Positions 12,901 to 22,885 are shown, counted from the stretch's first letter. The stretch: DNA of 64,000 nucleotides from Alviniconcha marisindica (GCA_018857735.1 JABMCL010001376.1:241001-305000), one strand, 5' to 3'. The notes: generated by a model not told the origin, from the letters alone. Program-made: numbers and translations.

Positions 12901-15420
12901 CTGTCTGTTGTCATTTTATTAACTGAAATGCTTCTGACATTGCTCTGATGTTCTTTAACTTGTTGTTTTTAAATTAATGATCCTTTAGTAGTTAGTTGAA
13001 TTGCTCTGTGATGGATGACTAAAGTATACCGACTTGACTTTGAGTTTGACTTGTGTTTTGGCAGGAGAGACGGCAGACGGAACAGCACGATTGTGGAGCG
13101 TATCTACCAGGCACAGTACTGTAACCCCTCTCTCCTGAACCGCACGGGCTCTGTCCGCTCCATTGGAGGGTGAGTGCAGCTCACTGATGATCGAAGCATA
13201 GACTATGTGTGTGAAATGCTGACCAAGTTCAAGTGACTATTAAATATTCAGTGGCGCTGCCAGGCTGCTTGCAAATGTAGATCAAGGAATGGTTTCGAAA
13301 GCCACTTGCTACTTAGTTGTTTTTGTTGTTGTTATTTGCTTCTTTGTGTTTTTTGTTGTTGTTGTAGTTGTTTGTATGTTTGTGTTTTTTATTTTTTTTA
13401 TTGTGGATGTTTGTTGTTTTTGGATTTAAGGTTGCTGTGTAGTTGTTTGTATGTGTGTGTGTGTATTTGGTTTTTTATTTTTTTTATTGTGGATGTTTGT
13501 TGTGTTTTTTTGTTTTTGTTTTTGTTTTTTGGGGGTTGGGGTTGGGGGGGAGAGGTCGAGTCCAAGTTCAACACTTCAGCAGTCTGTTAAGTTGATACAC
13601 AGTGATGTTGTAGATCTGTTTTTTCAGCACTGTTAGGTGTTTAGATTTGCATGTTCATTCAGCTGTATGTTTTTCGCTTCAGGCCTTAAATTCTTCTTCT
13701 CATGCCCCGCTGTATGTATTTCTCTTTGGTTTTTAGCCGCTCCAACGGAAGCCAGTGACAGCATGAAGTATATTTTCTTCTGACTGCTTCAAAGGTCATT
13801 GTATTGACCCTGTTGTATTTTTTCCCTTCAGTATTTTGCTCTCTCTCTCTTTTCAAGTTTTATCTGGATTGCTGTGACTTAGGTGATACTTCTTGGATGT
13901 TCTCTCGTCTTGTCTAAACTGACAGCAGGGACAGTAATCCACAAAGAGTGGGTATGTCTGTTTCTGTGTCTGTCTGCTACATGGACAGTAATCCACAAAG
14001 AGTGGGTATGTCTGTTTCTGTGTCTGTCTGCTACATGGACAGTAATCCACTAAGAGTGGGTATGTCTGTCTCTGTGTCTGTCTGCTACATGGACAGTAAT
14101 CCACTAAGAGTGGGTATGTCTGTTTCTGTGTCTGTCTGCTACACGGACAGTAATCCACTAAGAGTGGGCATGTCTGTCTCTGTGTCTGTCTGCTACACGG
14201 ACAGTAATCCACTAAGAGTGGGTATGTCTGTCTCTGTGTCTGTCTGCTGTTACAAGTGATACTGCAGGAGATGTAACGTGCGTGGTCTGAGCTTTTCCGT
14301 ACTTGGAACACTGCTCTGCTGTATTCGGGTCTGTCGTTGAACTTGGTAGAATATGACTGAAATTTTTAAAATTTAATTTGCTTAACAGAATTCTTCATTA
14401 AAAAAAAATCTGACAAGGTTATTGGTTCTCACAGCATGCTGCTGTCTGCTTTTGATGTTGTGCATACTAATCTCTCAACAAGTCCCCGGAATAAATTTCA
14501 CGTGCGAGTCTGGTTGGTTAGGAGGAACAGTGCTGCGCTGTGGCGGAACCCAAGTTGTCGGATAGGATAACATCGCAGGCACCCGGACAGAATGTCGCGT
14601 GATGAAACATGCAATCAGTGTGATAGGCACAGCTGACTGGGCAGCAGTTTGACATCTTGGGAAGGGGGGGGGGGGGCAATTTTGGTGGTTTTTTTGTTGT
14701 TGTTTTGCTCATCTCTGGCCCTTTTTGTTGTTGTTTTTGGTGCAATACGTAAAGAGAACAGGGATGGACATTTTCATAATTGACTTAGTTTAAAATACAA
14801 ATGGTAGGCCATTTAAAAATATTTGTTTATCTGTAACTTCTGTAACTTCCGTGATTTTTTTGGAGTTAGTTAAACGTCGTTTTTCTTCTTTTTTTCCTCC
14901 TCTTCCAGTATTGTACACTGTCAGTTGTGTTTTGAACTTGAAGTCATTTAATTATCTAGTAGAAGTATTATAGGTCTTTATTCCTTGCATGACTTGTATT
15001 GATTTGCCTCATAAAGTTAATCTAATCCCTATCTTATGTGGTGTTCTTCTGAGGCTGCCACCACTGCTTTGTAACAAGAACTTGATTTGAAAAAGTACTG
15101 CTTTATTTCTGACATTTTACTAACTGGCTTTTCATATCTGAGGAAGGACCCCTGAAAGAACAATCGGAATACTGTATCAGAGCAGGTTCAGGAGTGCATG
15201 CACACATGCCCACGCATGTGTGCATGTACACACACAAACACATGTGCACACAAGCAACATGCACACACACACACATGTGCGTAATAACGATAATAATGGG
15301 TATTTAAAGCAACACACATGTGCACACAAGCAACATGCACACACACACACACACACACACGTGCATAATAACGATAATAATGGGTATTTAAAGCAACACA
15401 CATGTGCACACTAGCAACAT

Positions 15421-15467
<47 letters not shown>

Positions 15468-18400
15468 TAATAACGATAATAATGGGTATTTAAAGCAACA
15501 CACATGTGCACACAAGCAACATGCACACACACACACACACACACACGTGCGTAATAACGATAATAATGGGTATTTAAAGCAACACACATGTGCACACAAG
15601 CAACATGCACACACACACACACACACGTGCGTAATAACGATAATAATGGGTATTTAAAGCAACACACATGTGCACACAAGGGGGATGGGGGGAGGAGGTG
15701 GTGGGAATAGGATTGGGGTGGGGGGTGCAGGCAGGTAGTTGGGGGGGGGGGGGGGGGGGGGGTAGGTAGTCTTACTTGGTACATATAACTTCATGCCTTC
15801 AGAAATTCAACAGTTTCATCAAAAATTCACAGGAATGTGGGGATGGGGGAAGGAGGTGGTGGGAATAGGATTGGGGTGGGGGGTGCAGGCAGGTAGTTGG
15901 GTGGGGGGGGGGGGGGTAGGTAGTCTTACTTGGTACATATAACTTCATGCCTTCAGAAAGTCAACAGTTTCATCAAAAATTCACAGTAATGTGGGGATGG
16001 GGGGAGGAGGTGGTGGGAATAGGATTGGGGGTGGGTGGGGGGTGCTGGCAGGTAGTTGGGTGGGGGTGGGGTGGCGGGTAGGTAGTCTTACTTGGTACAT
16101 ATAACTTCATGCCTTCAGAAAGTCAACAGTTTCATCAAAAATTCACAGTAATGTGGGGATGGGGGGAGGAGGTGGTGGGAATAGGATTGGGGGTGGGTGG
16201 GGGGTGCTGGCAGGTAGTTGGGTGGGGGTGGGGTGGCGGGTAGGTAGTCTTACTTGGTACATATAACTTCATGCCTTCAGAAAATCAACTGTCTGTTGTT
16301 GTTTTTTCTAGGCTAATTCTCTTGTAAAGAAAAGTCCCCCTTCTGTTTTCTAGGAGTAGTTTTCAGTCAGTGTTTCAGTGCATGTTTTTTACCTTTTACA
16401 CTGACTGGGCTGTTCTAAGTGACTGCTTCTTAACTCTCCTGTTTTTATCCTAATTGCCACGTATTTATTTGAATGTTGTTGTCATGTCAGTTTTACCTGT
16501 GAATGACCCTTCGTTTGGCGACCAACAATTTCTTTCCCTGTGGAGCACTTTATTTGTGTTCTGTGGGAACATTTGTCATACACCAGGATTTTTTACCCGG
16601 CATGAAAATCTTTAACATATATTTGTAATGATGAGTGCTAGTTTGCCCATCCCAAATAAGCCTTATGGTTTCTGTGGATGTTAAGCACCATGTTTACTGC
16701 TAGTTCGCTGGCCAGCCATAGTGAAAAAATCTAAAGGCTGGAGATTTCTAAACTTCCATTAAAGCAGTCTTTCATATTTGCATGGTGACCAACTTCTTTG
16801 AGCTTTCTGCCTTGGCGTGGGCTGTGTCACAACTCATTGACACCCGCAAGAACACCAAGGCTTGGGCTGTGTTACAACACATTGACACCAGCAAGAACAC
16901 CAAGGCTTGGGCTGTGTCACAACACATTGACACCAGCAAGAGCACCAAGCATGGGCTGTGTTACAACACATTGACACCAGCAAGAACACCAAGGCTTGGG
17001 CTGTGTTACAACACATGCCAGCAAGAACACCAAGGTTTGGGGCTGTGTCACAACACATTGACACCAGCAAGAGCACCAAAGCATGGGCTGTGTTACAACA
17101 CATTGACACCAGCAAGAACCCAAGGCTTGGCTGTGTTACAACACGCTGACAGCAGAACAGGCTTAGCTGGTCACAACACAATTGACCCACAAGAACACCA
17201 AGGCTGGGCTGTGTCAAACACTTGACCATCAAAGACACCAAGCATGGCTGTGTACACAACACATTGAGCCAGCAAACACAAGGCTTGGGCTGTGTCACAA
17301 CACATTGACACCGCAAGAACACCAAGGCATGGGCTGTGTCACAACACATTGACACCAGCAAGAACACCAAGGCTTGGGCTGTGTTACAACACGCTGACAC
17401 CAGCAAGACACCAAGGCTTGGGCTGTGTACAACACATTGACACCAGCAAGAACACCAAGGCTGGGCTGTGTTACAACACGCTGACACCAGCAAGAACACC
17501 AAGGCATGGCTGTGTCACAACACACTGACACCAGCAAGAACACCAAGGCATGGGCTGTGTTACAACACGCTGACACCAGCAAGAACACCAAGGCTTGGGC
17601 TGTTTTCAACAGCTGACACCAGCAAGAACACCAAGGCTTGGGCTGTGTCACAACACATGACACCAGCAAGAACACCAAGGCTGGGCTGTGTCACAACACG
17701 CTGACACCAGCAAGAACACCAAGGCATGGGCTGTGTCACAACACATTGACTCCAGCAAGAACACCAAGGCATGGGCTGTGTCACAACACACTGACACCAG
17801 CAAGAACATCAAGGCATGGGCTGTGTCACAACACACTGACACCAGCTAGAACATCAAGGCATGGGCTGTGTCACAACACACTGACACCAGCAAGAAAACC
17901 AAGTCACAACACACTGACACCAACAAGAACACCAAGGCTTGGGCTGTGTCATGACACACTGACACCAGCAAGAACACCAAGGCTTTGGGCTGTGTCACAA
18001 CACATTGACACTGGCAACAACACCAAGGGTACATCAGAATGTGGGTGGTCATGCATTGTATAATTATGTGGGCACTATCTTCAGCCACGATAAACTCCTT
18101 GCATAACGGAATCCACGCTCCAGGAATAGAGATAAATCCTCTGAAGACAGCATGCGGCTGCCCATGTGGCAAGGGAATGAAAAACAAAAACGTACAGTCC
18201 TCTCTCCTAGCGGCATGCATTGGTCACCGTACAGTTGCGTATACCTGGTGGCCACCAGAGTGCTCAGCTGGGGAAAGCTGCAACAACAGCTTCATTGAGC
18301 TTAACTTGTGCCTACCTGTTTTGGTGACTTGATGGCCACAACCTCTCGCCAGTGTCACAGCCGTGCCGAAAAGTTGAAAGTGGAAGTGGTATTTTCTCAT

Positions 18401-20293
18401 TCAGTTCCTGGTGAACTTCAGCCAGGGTTATCGCACTAAATTTGTCCTGAGAAAGTCTCTTTAAGTTTAACCGTCTTCAGCATTTCTCTGATGAGATAAT
18501 AAAGTAATCTTGATTCTTGAATAGTTTGTGTGTGTGTGTGTGTGGATTCATGTCTTACAAAAGAGATATTTTAGCTTTGGCAAATTTTATGAAAGAAGCT
18601 GAAATCACATAAAATCATAAACTAACCCCCCCCAAAAAAATTGTATTATTTAATTATTTTTTGTTATGGGTGAAGAATATCTGGATTGTACTTCTTGTTC
18701 TGTATTTTCATACCTGTTGTAATTTTTTTAGTGCATTGTCCGTTTCTATGTTTGCTGTTGTGTTCAGGTTTTATTTGTGTATTAGTGTGGTTTTTAAATC
18801 TTCCTTTCCCCACAAGGGGCTAAAGGAATAAATATGCTTGTATCCTTGAAAATCCTCGGCAAGGCAGGAACATGTGATAAGCGTCAGTGTGCCACCACAG
18901 GGTTATGTACAGTTCTGTTGAAGTGTTATGGTCTGTTTGTCACATAGCCACTGCATAGCTAAAAACACCCAGGGTTATGCCAAGTTTGGTTGAAATGTTA
19001 TGGTGTGTTTGTCACATAGCCGCTGCATAGCTAAAACACTGTTGAAGTGTTATGGTGTGTTTGTCACATAGCCACTGCATAGCTAAAAACACCCAGGGTT
19101 ATGCCAAGTTTGGTTGAAGTGTTATGGTGTGTTTGTTACATAGACGCTGCATAGCTAAAACTCTGTTGAAGTGTTATGGTGTGTTTGTCACATAGCCACT
19201 GCATAGCTAAAAACACACAAGAGGGTTAAAAAATGAATGTTTTCTCTTTTTAGCAGAACATGACAATTCTGTTTGTGAAAGAAGACTTTCTGTTTTCAAA
19301 CGTTGTGAGCAGACAGACTGTTGTTCTTTACTTGAAAAACAACGAGGGTGTGGTGGGAGGGGAGGGAGGGGGGGGAGGGCAAAACAAACCCATCTGCATG
19401 CATTGTTGCATGGTTCTTGGGCCATCTTTATCAAATGTACATAATGCATGCAGATATATGTTATTTCAACTTTTCCATTGTTGTTGTTTTTTGATGTAGG
19501 TTAGAATAACTGTCTGTCCATTGCTTTGAAAAGGAGAATTTTAATCTGCATGTTGATATGTTGCGTCTGATTTAAAGAAGCATTCATGTGTGGCCTCTTG
19601 TGCGTTTTTACCTTCTTCTTTTTCTCTCTTCCGAATGCTTGCTGTTAGTGTTGTTTCAGGCATTGCATGGCAAAATGAGTTCTCACCTTTCCTTCGACAG
19701 CACACTGATTTCACTGTCAACTCACACCACACATTTGTTCTCTGTGACATGCGTTTACCCATCTTTGAATTGGGCGTGTTTCCAGGAGCATGAAGAAGAA
19801 GAAACTGTCCAAGAAGGGGTCTCGCTCGTCCATCACCTACCCCAGCTCGGGCACCACCCTGGGAACCATCAACGAACCCGATGACAGGTTTGCGGACAGC
19901 CGCCTGAATGACGGTGTTGGAGTGTACGACCGGAGAAGAAACGCTCGAAACTCCATCACCGGCTACAACAACCCTGCCTATGATGAGGACTACGCCCACA
20001 GAAGCAACGCCCGCAATTCCACCTCTGGCAACTACGGTGGCGCGGAGTACTCGGATCACTATCAGCGCCGGGGAAGCACCCAGAGGGTTGTTGATGACAG
20101 CTACAGCCCAAATTACGATGAGGGTATGGATTACGTGGCCTTGGGCGCCAGCATGGGTCGCGGAGACGAGGGATCGGCTCCCACAGGGCGGCTGCCGCCT
20201 TTGCAAGATCCGGAGCAGTCGACGAAGAAGAAGAAGAAAAAGAAAGGGCTCTTGAAAAGGCATCAGCAGCTGAGGAACATTGATGACTTGTAG
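331..20293 (+). CDS. Gene A: multi-exon coiled-coil protein, 5'-incomplete (possible EVC2/limbin-like)
   Basis: Eight exons (331-390, 882-1007, 1908-1961, 3278-3447, 4010-4097, 4461-4621, 13065-13169, 19786-20293) join in phase to 1272 nt, which is 423 codons plus TAG. Earlier exons must lie before the window. The first ~165 residues are charged and heptad-like (QEERLGTMITALQMEKARK, ECERILDVHRQ, KMQERLQQREHLMLARQ) and are very probably a coiled coil. Residues ~167-220 form a compact hydrophobic helical piece (ELAFVAGLVRVGCFNQNELL). The last exon encodes a disordered Ser/Arg/Asn/Tyr-rich tail with two Lys clusters and ends in RNIDDL. No signal peptide or membrane span is visible. Helix-rich repeats of this kind occur in the ciliary proteins EVC/EVC2, which is a guess only; an unrelated coiled-coil protein is equally possible. 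The splice model is good; the identity is weak. Confidence 0.7.
535..680. repeat. (CA)n/(TGCA) microsatellite
   Basis: ATGCATGCA-rich stretch followed by pure (CA)n and a short (TA)n. Confidence 0.9.
882..1007 (+). CDS. Gene A exon b
   Basis: Acceptor tcctgtggcag at 881 and donor CAG|gtacag at 1008. The exon is 42 codons, phase 0/0. It starts MARIEEQQKAINNLKANLMD and ends ECERILDVHRQ. It happens to begin with ATG, but upstream coding continuity argues for an internal exon. Confidence 0.75.
1512..1556. repeat. (GT)n microsatellite
   Basis: Uninterrupted GT dinucleotides inside the exon b-c intron. Confidence 0.9.
1908..1961 (+). CDS. Gene A exon c
   Basis: Acceptor tatttgcag and donor GCG|gtaaaa. 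The exon is 18 codons, phase 0/0 (ESEALNQKLESQRTKQEA), a charged helical segment that joins smoothly to both neighbours. Confidence 0.7.
2041..3253 (+). repeat. 33-bp minisatellite in intron, next to exon d
   Basis: About 36 units around 'GGGCAGATAGGATGCTGAAA' plus 'gtgggtgttaaat'. The first copies are diverged; the last five carry a distinct 'gtcaaacag' variant. The unit is 11 codons, and the last units read in frame (ADRMLKVGVKQ) through the acceptor into exon d. Confidence 0.95.
3278..3447 (+). CDS. Gene A exon d
   Basis: Acceptor ttggtggcag at 3277, donor TTCAG|gttggt, 170 nt, phase 0 in and 2 out. It encodes MLRAKMQERLQQREHLM through HKHMVEMEKFR, a strongly charged helix. The 33-bp minisatellite ends only about 25 bases upstream, so it takes up the place of the usual pyrimidine tract, which is poor here. 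Confidence 0.75.
4010..4097 (+). CDS. Gene A exon e (GC donor)
   Basis: Acceptor tatttacag at 4009. The phase-2 entry completes an Arg codon. It encodes NRMDREITQSLADIRQQF and so on to RVQEQ. The donor is CAG|gcaagt at 4098, the usual form of a GC-AG intron: the rest of the donor matches consensus perfectly. Phase at exit is 0. Confidence 0.75.
4343..4429 (+). pseudogene. Degenerate duplicate of the start of gene A exon f
   Basis: An 87-bp copy of the sequence at 4431-4517: the intron end plus the first ~57 coding bases. It would read ELAFVADLVRVACFNQNEL, but the acceptor AG has become AA (gttgcagG to gttggaaG), so it is probably unused. Confidence 0.8.
4461..4621 (+). CDS. Gene A exon f
   Basis: Acceptor gcgttgcag at 4460, donor GACAT|gtaagt, 161 nt, phase 0 in and 2 out. 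It encodes ELAFVAGLVRVGCFNQNELL, then DVLHMLFPGKTEEDIQEILL. An 87-bp degenerate copy of its beginning lies directly upstream (4343-4429). Confidence 0.8.
4735..5370 (+). repeat. 55-bp minisatellite
   Basis: About eleven units containing 'tgactgactgtgaaccgtg' and 'ttgcaaaggacagcagcag'. Some units are about 10 bp longer through an extra 'attgttcaaa'. Confidence 0.95.
5371..5715. other. Intron sequence, no feature seen
   Basis: Unique AT-rich intron of gene A with a pyrimidine-rich end; nothing coding seen. Confidence 0.6.
5716..6000 (+). mobile_element. L2/CR1-like LINE 3' end
   Basis: Encodes ESKLKTRFFFSAY-stop, the usual C-terminal end of L2/CR1-type reverse transcriptases (LKTHLF..AY). It is followed by a (GT)n spacer and a short 3'UTR with 'taagcgctccaggctctta' and 'cgagatggggcaccat'. 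The same arrangement recurs at 39117-39425. Confidence 0.65.
6190..6220 (+). repeat. Dispersed TTGACTGGGCATTAAA-type motif
   Basis: 'taaccatcacagttgactgg' then 'gcata'. The same core is seen at 8690-9220 and, in either orientation, at 45170-45208, 54846-54876 and 63308-63357. Confidence 0.6.
6300..6745. repeat. Diverged ~80-110 bp tandem repeat
   Basis: Recurring phrases 'cataaaccacatggtgcagttc', 'agtacaattgatgtg' and 'gcatccaactctgagatgtg' in partly scrambled order. Irregular and old. Confidence 0.6.
6812..7196 (+). mobile_element. tRNA-SINE family copy (5'-truncated), split by a MITE
   Basis: Parts 6812-6886 and 7110-7196 match the SINE at 58395-58522 ('tggtctgtggacactgtctt', 'ggctctcatcgctgcc', 'gtcattctggtggtg'). 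The TTAA-flanked element interrupts it. The tRNA-like head is missing apart from 'cttcggctc'. Confidence 0.8.
6887..7109. mobile_element. TTAA-flanked MITE, copy 1 (piggyBac-like)
   Basis: 223-bp body with perfect 13-bp terminal inverted repeats CCCCTTCACTGCC, flanked by TTAA on both sides (6883-6886, 7110-7113). The undisturbed SINE at 58457-58460 has a single TTAA at this point, so it shows the empty site. TTAA target duplication is typical of piggyBac (also seen in Kolobok); the CCC start favours piggyBac. No ORF, so non-autonomous. Confidence 0.85.
7197..7225. repeat. (CA)n microsatellite
   Basis: Short CA run ending the SINE copy. Confidence 0.85.
7230..8550. other. Gene A intron, largely featureless
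   Basis: Unique AT-rich sequence. A 28-nt stretch (7591-7618) sits between a good acceptor (tctcttccctcag) and GAAG|gtactg, but including it would break the frame. Nothing else supported. Confidence 0.5.
8558..8590. repeat. (CCCCCA)n microsatellite
   Basis: About five to six hexamer copies. Confidence 0.9.
8620..9240 (+). repeat. ~120-130 bp tandem repeat, five units
   Basis: Units start at 'cactgacattgc' (about 8627, 8746, 8876, 9007 and 9135). Each holds 'tataaccatcacggttgact' plus 'gggcattaaagacca'. The last unit is the most diverged. Confidence 0.9.
9590..9630. repeat. (GT)n microsatellite
   Basis: GT run ending in GCGTGC. Confidence 0.9.
9838..9965. repeat. (GT)n compound microsatellite
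   Basis: GT dinucleotides with TTGT and GGTGTG interruptions. Confidence 0.95.
10152..10394. mobile_element. TTAA-flanked MITE, copy 2
   Basis: 243-bp body with the same 13-bp inverted ends (CCCCTTCACTGCC / GGCAGTGAAGGGG) and TTAA at 10148-10151 and 10395-10398. The interior is diverged from copy 1 and expanded by a T/C-rich tract. Confidence 0.85.
10400..10685. other. Gene A intron, no feature seen
   Basis: AT-rich unique sequence with a short (TA)n at 10632-10642. Confidence 0.5.
10690..12232 (+). repeat. 54-bp minisatellite (~30 units)
   Basis: Core 'tgcagagactgtagcaatta' then 'agatctgtctaactttgcaa' and 'ggtaataacctcaa'. Variants are 58 bp (extra TAAA) at the 5' end and 50 bp (missing GTCT) at the 3' end, so the array has ordered subtypes. 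Because 54 is a multiple of three and the unit lacks stops, both strands stay open; this is not a gene. Confidence 0.97.
12240..13050. other. Gene A intron with simple-sequence tracts
   Basis: Contains a (GA)n at 12442-12460, a G run near 12550-12570, GT/GGGTGT-rich sequence at 12650-12745 and T-rich sequence at 12810-12885. No coding evidence. Confidence 0.5.
13065..13169 (+). CDS. Gene A exon g
   Basis: Acceptor ttgtgttttggcag, donor GGAGG|gtgagt (strong), 105 nt, phase 2 in and out. It encodes RDGRRNSTIVERIYQAQYC followed by NPSLLNRTGSVRSIGG. It is flanked by introns of about 8.4 and 6.6 kb. Confidence 0.8.
13300..13560. repeat. T/G-rich tract with internal duplication
   Basis: 'gtagttgtttgtatgt' and 'ttattgtggatgtttgttgt' each occur twice about 105 bp apart; the surroundings are nearly pure T and G. 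Confidence 0.7.
13929..14252 (+). repeat. 54-bp minisatellite (six units)
   Basis: Unit 'gacagtaatccactaagagt' plus 'gggtatgtctgtctctgtgt' and 'ctgtctgctaca'. Open on both strands because the unit is 18 codons; no splice or coding evidence. Confidence 0.95.
14260..15180. other. Gene A intron, no feature seen
   Basis: Unique intron sequence with a G run at 14665-14675; nothing supported. Confidence 0.5.
15190..15682 (+). repeat. ~84-100 bp tandem repeat built around (CA)n
   Basis: Five copies of 'taataacgataataatggg' plus 'tatttaaagcaacacacatg', each followed by a (CA)n of different length. Unit length varies only through the CA tract. Confidence 0.95.
15670..16282 (+). repeat. ~160-bp G-rich tandem repeat (four units)
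   Basis: Each unit has a run of G tracts ('ggggatggggggaggagg', 'gggtgggtggggggtg') followed by 'cttacttggtacatataact' and 'tcatcaaaaattcacag'. The last two units are nearly identical. The G half could form quadruplexes. Confidence 0.95.
16647..16697 (+). mobile_element. Retroposon 3' tail fragment
   Basis: 'aataagccttatggtttctg' followed by 'tggatgttaagcacca', the shared tail of the retroposons at 50-62 kb, here without a recognisable body. Confidence 0.6.
16805..18030 (+). repeat. 45-bp minisatellite (~27 units)
   Basis: Unit 'aacaccaaggcttgggctgt' plus 'gttacaacacattgacacca' and 'gcaag'. Many single-base indels make all frames discontinuous. Confidence 0.97.
18040..18880. other. Gene A intron, no feature seen
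   Basis: Unique sequence with a short GT run at 18527-18543; no coding signal. Confidence 0.5.
18885..19215 (+). repeat. Compound ~60/120 bp tandem repeat
   Basis: 'gttatggtgtgtttgtcaca' and 'tagccactgcatagctaaaa' recur five times, alternating with and without 'cacccagggttatgccaagt'. Confidence 0.9.
19786..20293 (+). CDS. Gene A terminal exon h
   Basis: Acceptor gggcgtgtttccag at 19785; the stop TAG is 20291-20293. It encodes about 168 residues. There is a basic start (SMKKKKLSKKGSRSS), then a low-complexity middle with repeated RRNARNS/HRSNARNS and NPAYDEDY-like pieces, then a seven-Lys run and KGLLKRHQQLRNIDDL at the C-terminus. Base composition is clearly more GC-rich than the flanking introns. 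No AATAAA lies close downstream; the nearest I see is 22008-22013. Confidence 0.85.
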
Positions 20294-21135
20294 AACTGTG
20301 TACTTTCTAACTTTTTTGTGTACTGTTGCTAGAGTGATCATATATATATATATATATGTATATATCTGATTTATTTGATGATTTAGCTGATTACTTGACT
20401 GATTTATTTGACAGTTCTGTAGCTGTGCTCTATTGCTCAATTCTTTGATGCTTTACATTTACAGGTTGTGATTTTTAAATGTTTGATGTTTTGCATTTGG
20501 ATGTTTTGCATTTGGGCATTCTGGTTTGTTTTGCACCATGCTCCAAAGGAGCCATAGCAAACACAGTTTACTGTTCAGGACTTCAGATCCTTTTTTTTCT
20601 AAAAAAAATCTATTTTTCTTTTCTCATTTAAAAGCTTTCTTATGCCTTAATGGTATTTTCTTGTTTATACAGGTGCCTCTTCATGATAGTGTGTAAAATT
20701 CTGTACAATGTGCCTGGTTGATATGAAGTCTTTGATGTAATTGTATTCCAAGTTGCCTTTCCTTTTTTGCTCAAATTTTTTTTAACTCTTTTTTTCTCCT
20801 TGCAACACCCCCCCCCCCCCCCCACCCTTCCCTGCATCCCCACCCCTCCCACCACCACCACCACTACCACCATTTCATTGTCATGTTACTCAGTGGCTTT
20901 TTATGTTCAGTTGTTGGCATATAGGAATGGTTGACAATATCAGTATGTTCTAGCCTTACATGCTTTTTAAAACAAGGGTAATATTGAAGGGACTGACTCT
21001 TCAAAAGTTTATGTTTGATGTATTTTTTGTTTCATGATTGTGGAGGGACTGGTTTAATTCAGTATAATTTATGGATTAGACTTTAGAAACAGAGAGCTTT
21101 TAAATGTGCATTTAATTTACATATGATTGAGTTTG
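20294..21135. other. Presumed gene A 3'UTR / downstream region
   Basis: AT-rich with (TA)n at 20339-20362, a C run at 20808-20823 and (CCA)n near 20850. No clear AATAAA here. Confidence 0.4.
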
Positions 21136-21136
21136 G

Positions 21137-21449
21137 TTGTCCATTACGTGACCCTGTGTGGTTGACAGGATGTCATGTTTTATGTTTGTGCAGGGATTGG
21201 TTTTTATGGATTGATGAGAAACAAAGAGGTTTTAAATGTGCATATACATAGGATGGAGTTTGGTTGTCCTGAGGTGACCCTGTGTGGTTGACAGGATGTT
21301 AAAATCCAGTTCCCAACTACTAACTGTCGCACATGGCGCATATATACTCATTCAGATTATTGTGAGTACTTCCAGAATGGCAGTTGTTCCTGGCTCAAGC
21401 AGATGCTTTGAAAATAGATTCAATCCTGTATACACACACACACACACAT

Positions 21450-21541
<92 letters not shown>

Positions 21542-21600
21542 CATGCACACAAGCAAGCACACACATGCATGCATGCACTTACACACACACACACACACAT

Positions 21601-21646
<46 letters not shown>

Positions 21647-21707
21647 CATGCACACAAGCAAGCACACACATGCATGCATGCACACACACACACATGCATG
21701 CATGCAT

Positions 21708-21759
<52 letters not shown>

Positions 21760-22075
21760 ACACACACATGCAAGCATGCACACACACACAAGTAAAACCA
21801 AAGAAAGCAGATAATCTTTCTCTGGTTTTACATTTTCTTTCTCTTTTTGTTTGTTTTTTGTTTGTTTGTTTAACAGTCATCCTCAGGTGACCCTGTGTGG
21901 TTGATAAGACATTAAAGTCCAAGAACTCGCTAACTTTAACCTAAAATTGTCCTGGGGTGACCTTGTGCACTTGACGGGACATAAAAATCCAAGAACTCAC
22001 TAACTTTAATAAACATTCATACCAAGGCAACCCTGTGTGCAGTTGACAGGATGTTAAAATCCAGGAATTTCAATA
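21137..22075 (+). repeat. Five scattered copies of 'ccctgtgtggttgacaggat' motif
   Basis: Copies near 21150, 21265, 21890, 21955 and 22030, each followed by 'gttaaaatccaagaactc' or a variant. It may be a relative of the TTGACTGGGCATTAAA motif. A long CA microsatellite interrupts the series. Confidence 0.7.
21431..21791. repeat. (CA)n compound microsatellite
   Basis: About 360 bp of CA with ATGCATGCATGC and 'catcatgcacacaagcaagc' interruptions, the latter present twice. Confidence 0.97.
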
Positions 22076-22079
22076 ATAA

Positions 22080-22885
22080 TAATAATAGATAACTTTTATA
22101 TAGGGCTATTCTCTGATGTACACAAACTCACTGCACTTTACAACACTCTCCAACATTTTCTAAGTGAAAACAAAATAATCAGAGGTAATAATGTTCATCA
22201 AAGTAATACATATACAAGAACTAACAATGCATATATATATATATATATACACACAAAATATAAAGTACATGTGCCGTATGTACTTTGTAACTTTAAGATA
22301 CCTAGGAAATTGTGTAAAGTGGCTATTCTTGTTCACGCTGCATGATCTGTTTTTGATTGTTGTCATGTCTTCCTGATAACCGATCTCTGATGCAGTAGTC
22401 CATGTTATTATGTGGTATGATAGGATGTGAGCACGTAATGAGAAACTCTTATTTCATTCTATGGCAGGATGTGTTTGTTAATATGATGGTATGGCAGTTC
22501 ACACTTAGAAAGACAAGATTGTGCATATGTGCAGTGGTCATAAAAGATAAGATTGTACATACATGCAGTGATTAGGGAAAGCACTGCAGCAATGGTCAAC
22601 AGGCCATGGCAGAAAGCTTAGTGTTGGAGTTTTATCAGTTGCTGTCAAGGCAAGATCTTTCAAACTCTGCGTGATTGCGTTAACCTGTCATCACAATAAC
22701 CTATGTCACTGTGACCTTTCTCACAGTCACGTCTGTGTCACAGGTCAAAATGAAAGTTGTATTTTCTTAGTAAGTTCTTATTTATCTGAGTTCAAACCTA
22801 GTATGCTCATTACAAACATTATGAGCATATGCCATGTACACAGTACTTTCAGTGACAGGGGCATGCCAGGCGATTGGCATGCTTA
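22080..22885. other. Intergenic, no gene seen
   Basis: AT-rich with a (TA)n at 22229-22249. Nothing coding supported. Confidence 0.5.

Noticed and set aside
13853..14311. 152-codon minus-strand frame and 103-codon plus-strand frame
   Set aside because: Repeat artefact of the six 54-bp units.
15187..15682. A CRISPR-like array (regular repeats with variable spacers)
   Set aside because: The 'spacers' are (CA)n of varying length in a eukaryotic intron; no cas genes.
16782..18063. Many open frames rich in NTLTPARTPRHGL / VVTQPMPWCSCWC
   Set aside because: They are readings of the 45-bp minisatellite; indels shift the frame repeatedly.
19541..20440. 299-codon minus-strand frame
   Set aside because: Antisense shadow of the GC-rich terminal exon of gene A, which has proper splice phase and stop.
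21284..21922. His/Thr and Cys/Val dipeptide proteins over CA tracts (also at 26.9, 31.3, 37.5, 38.5, 49.6 and 50.8 kb)
   Set aside because: Translation of dinucleotide microsatellites.
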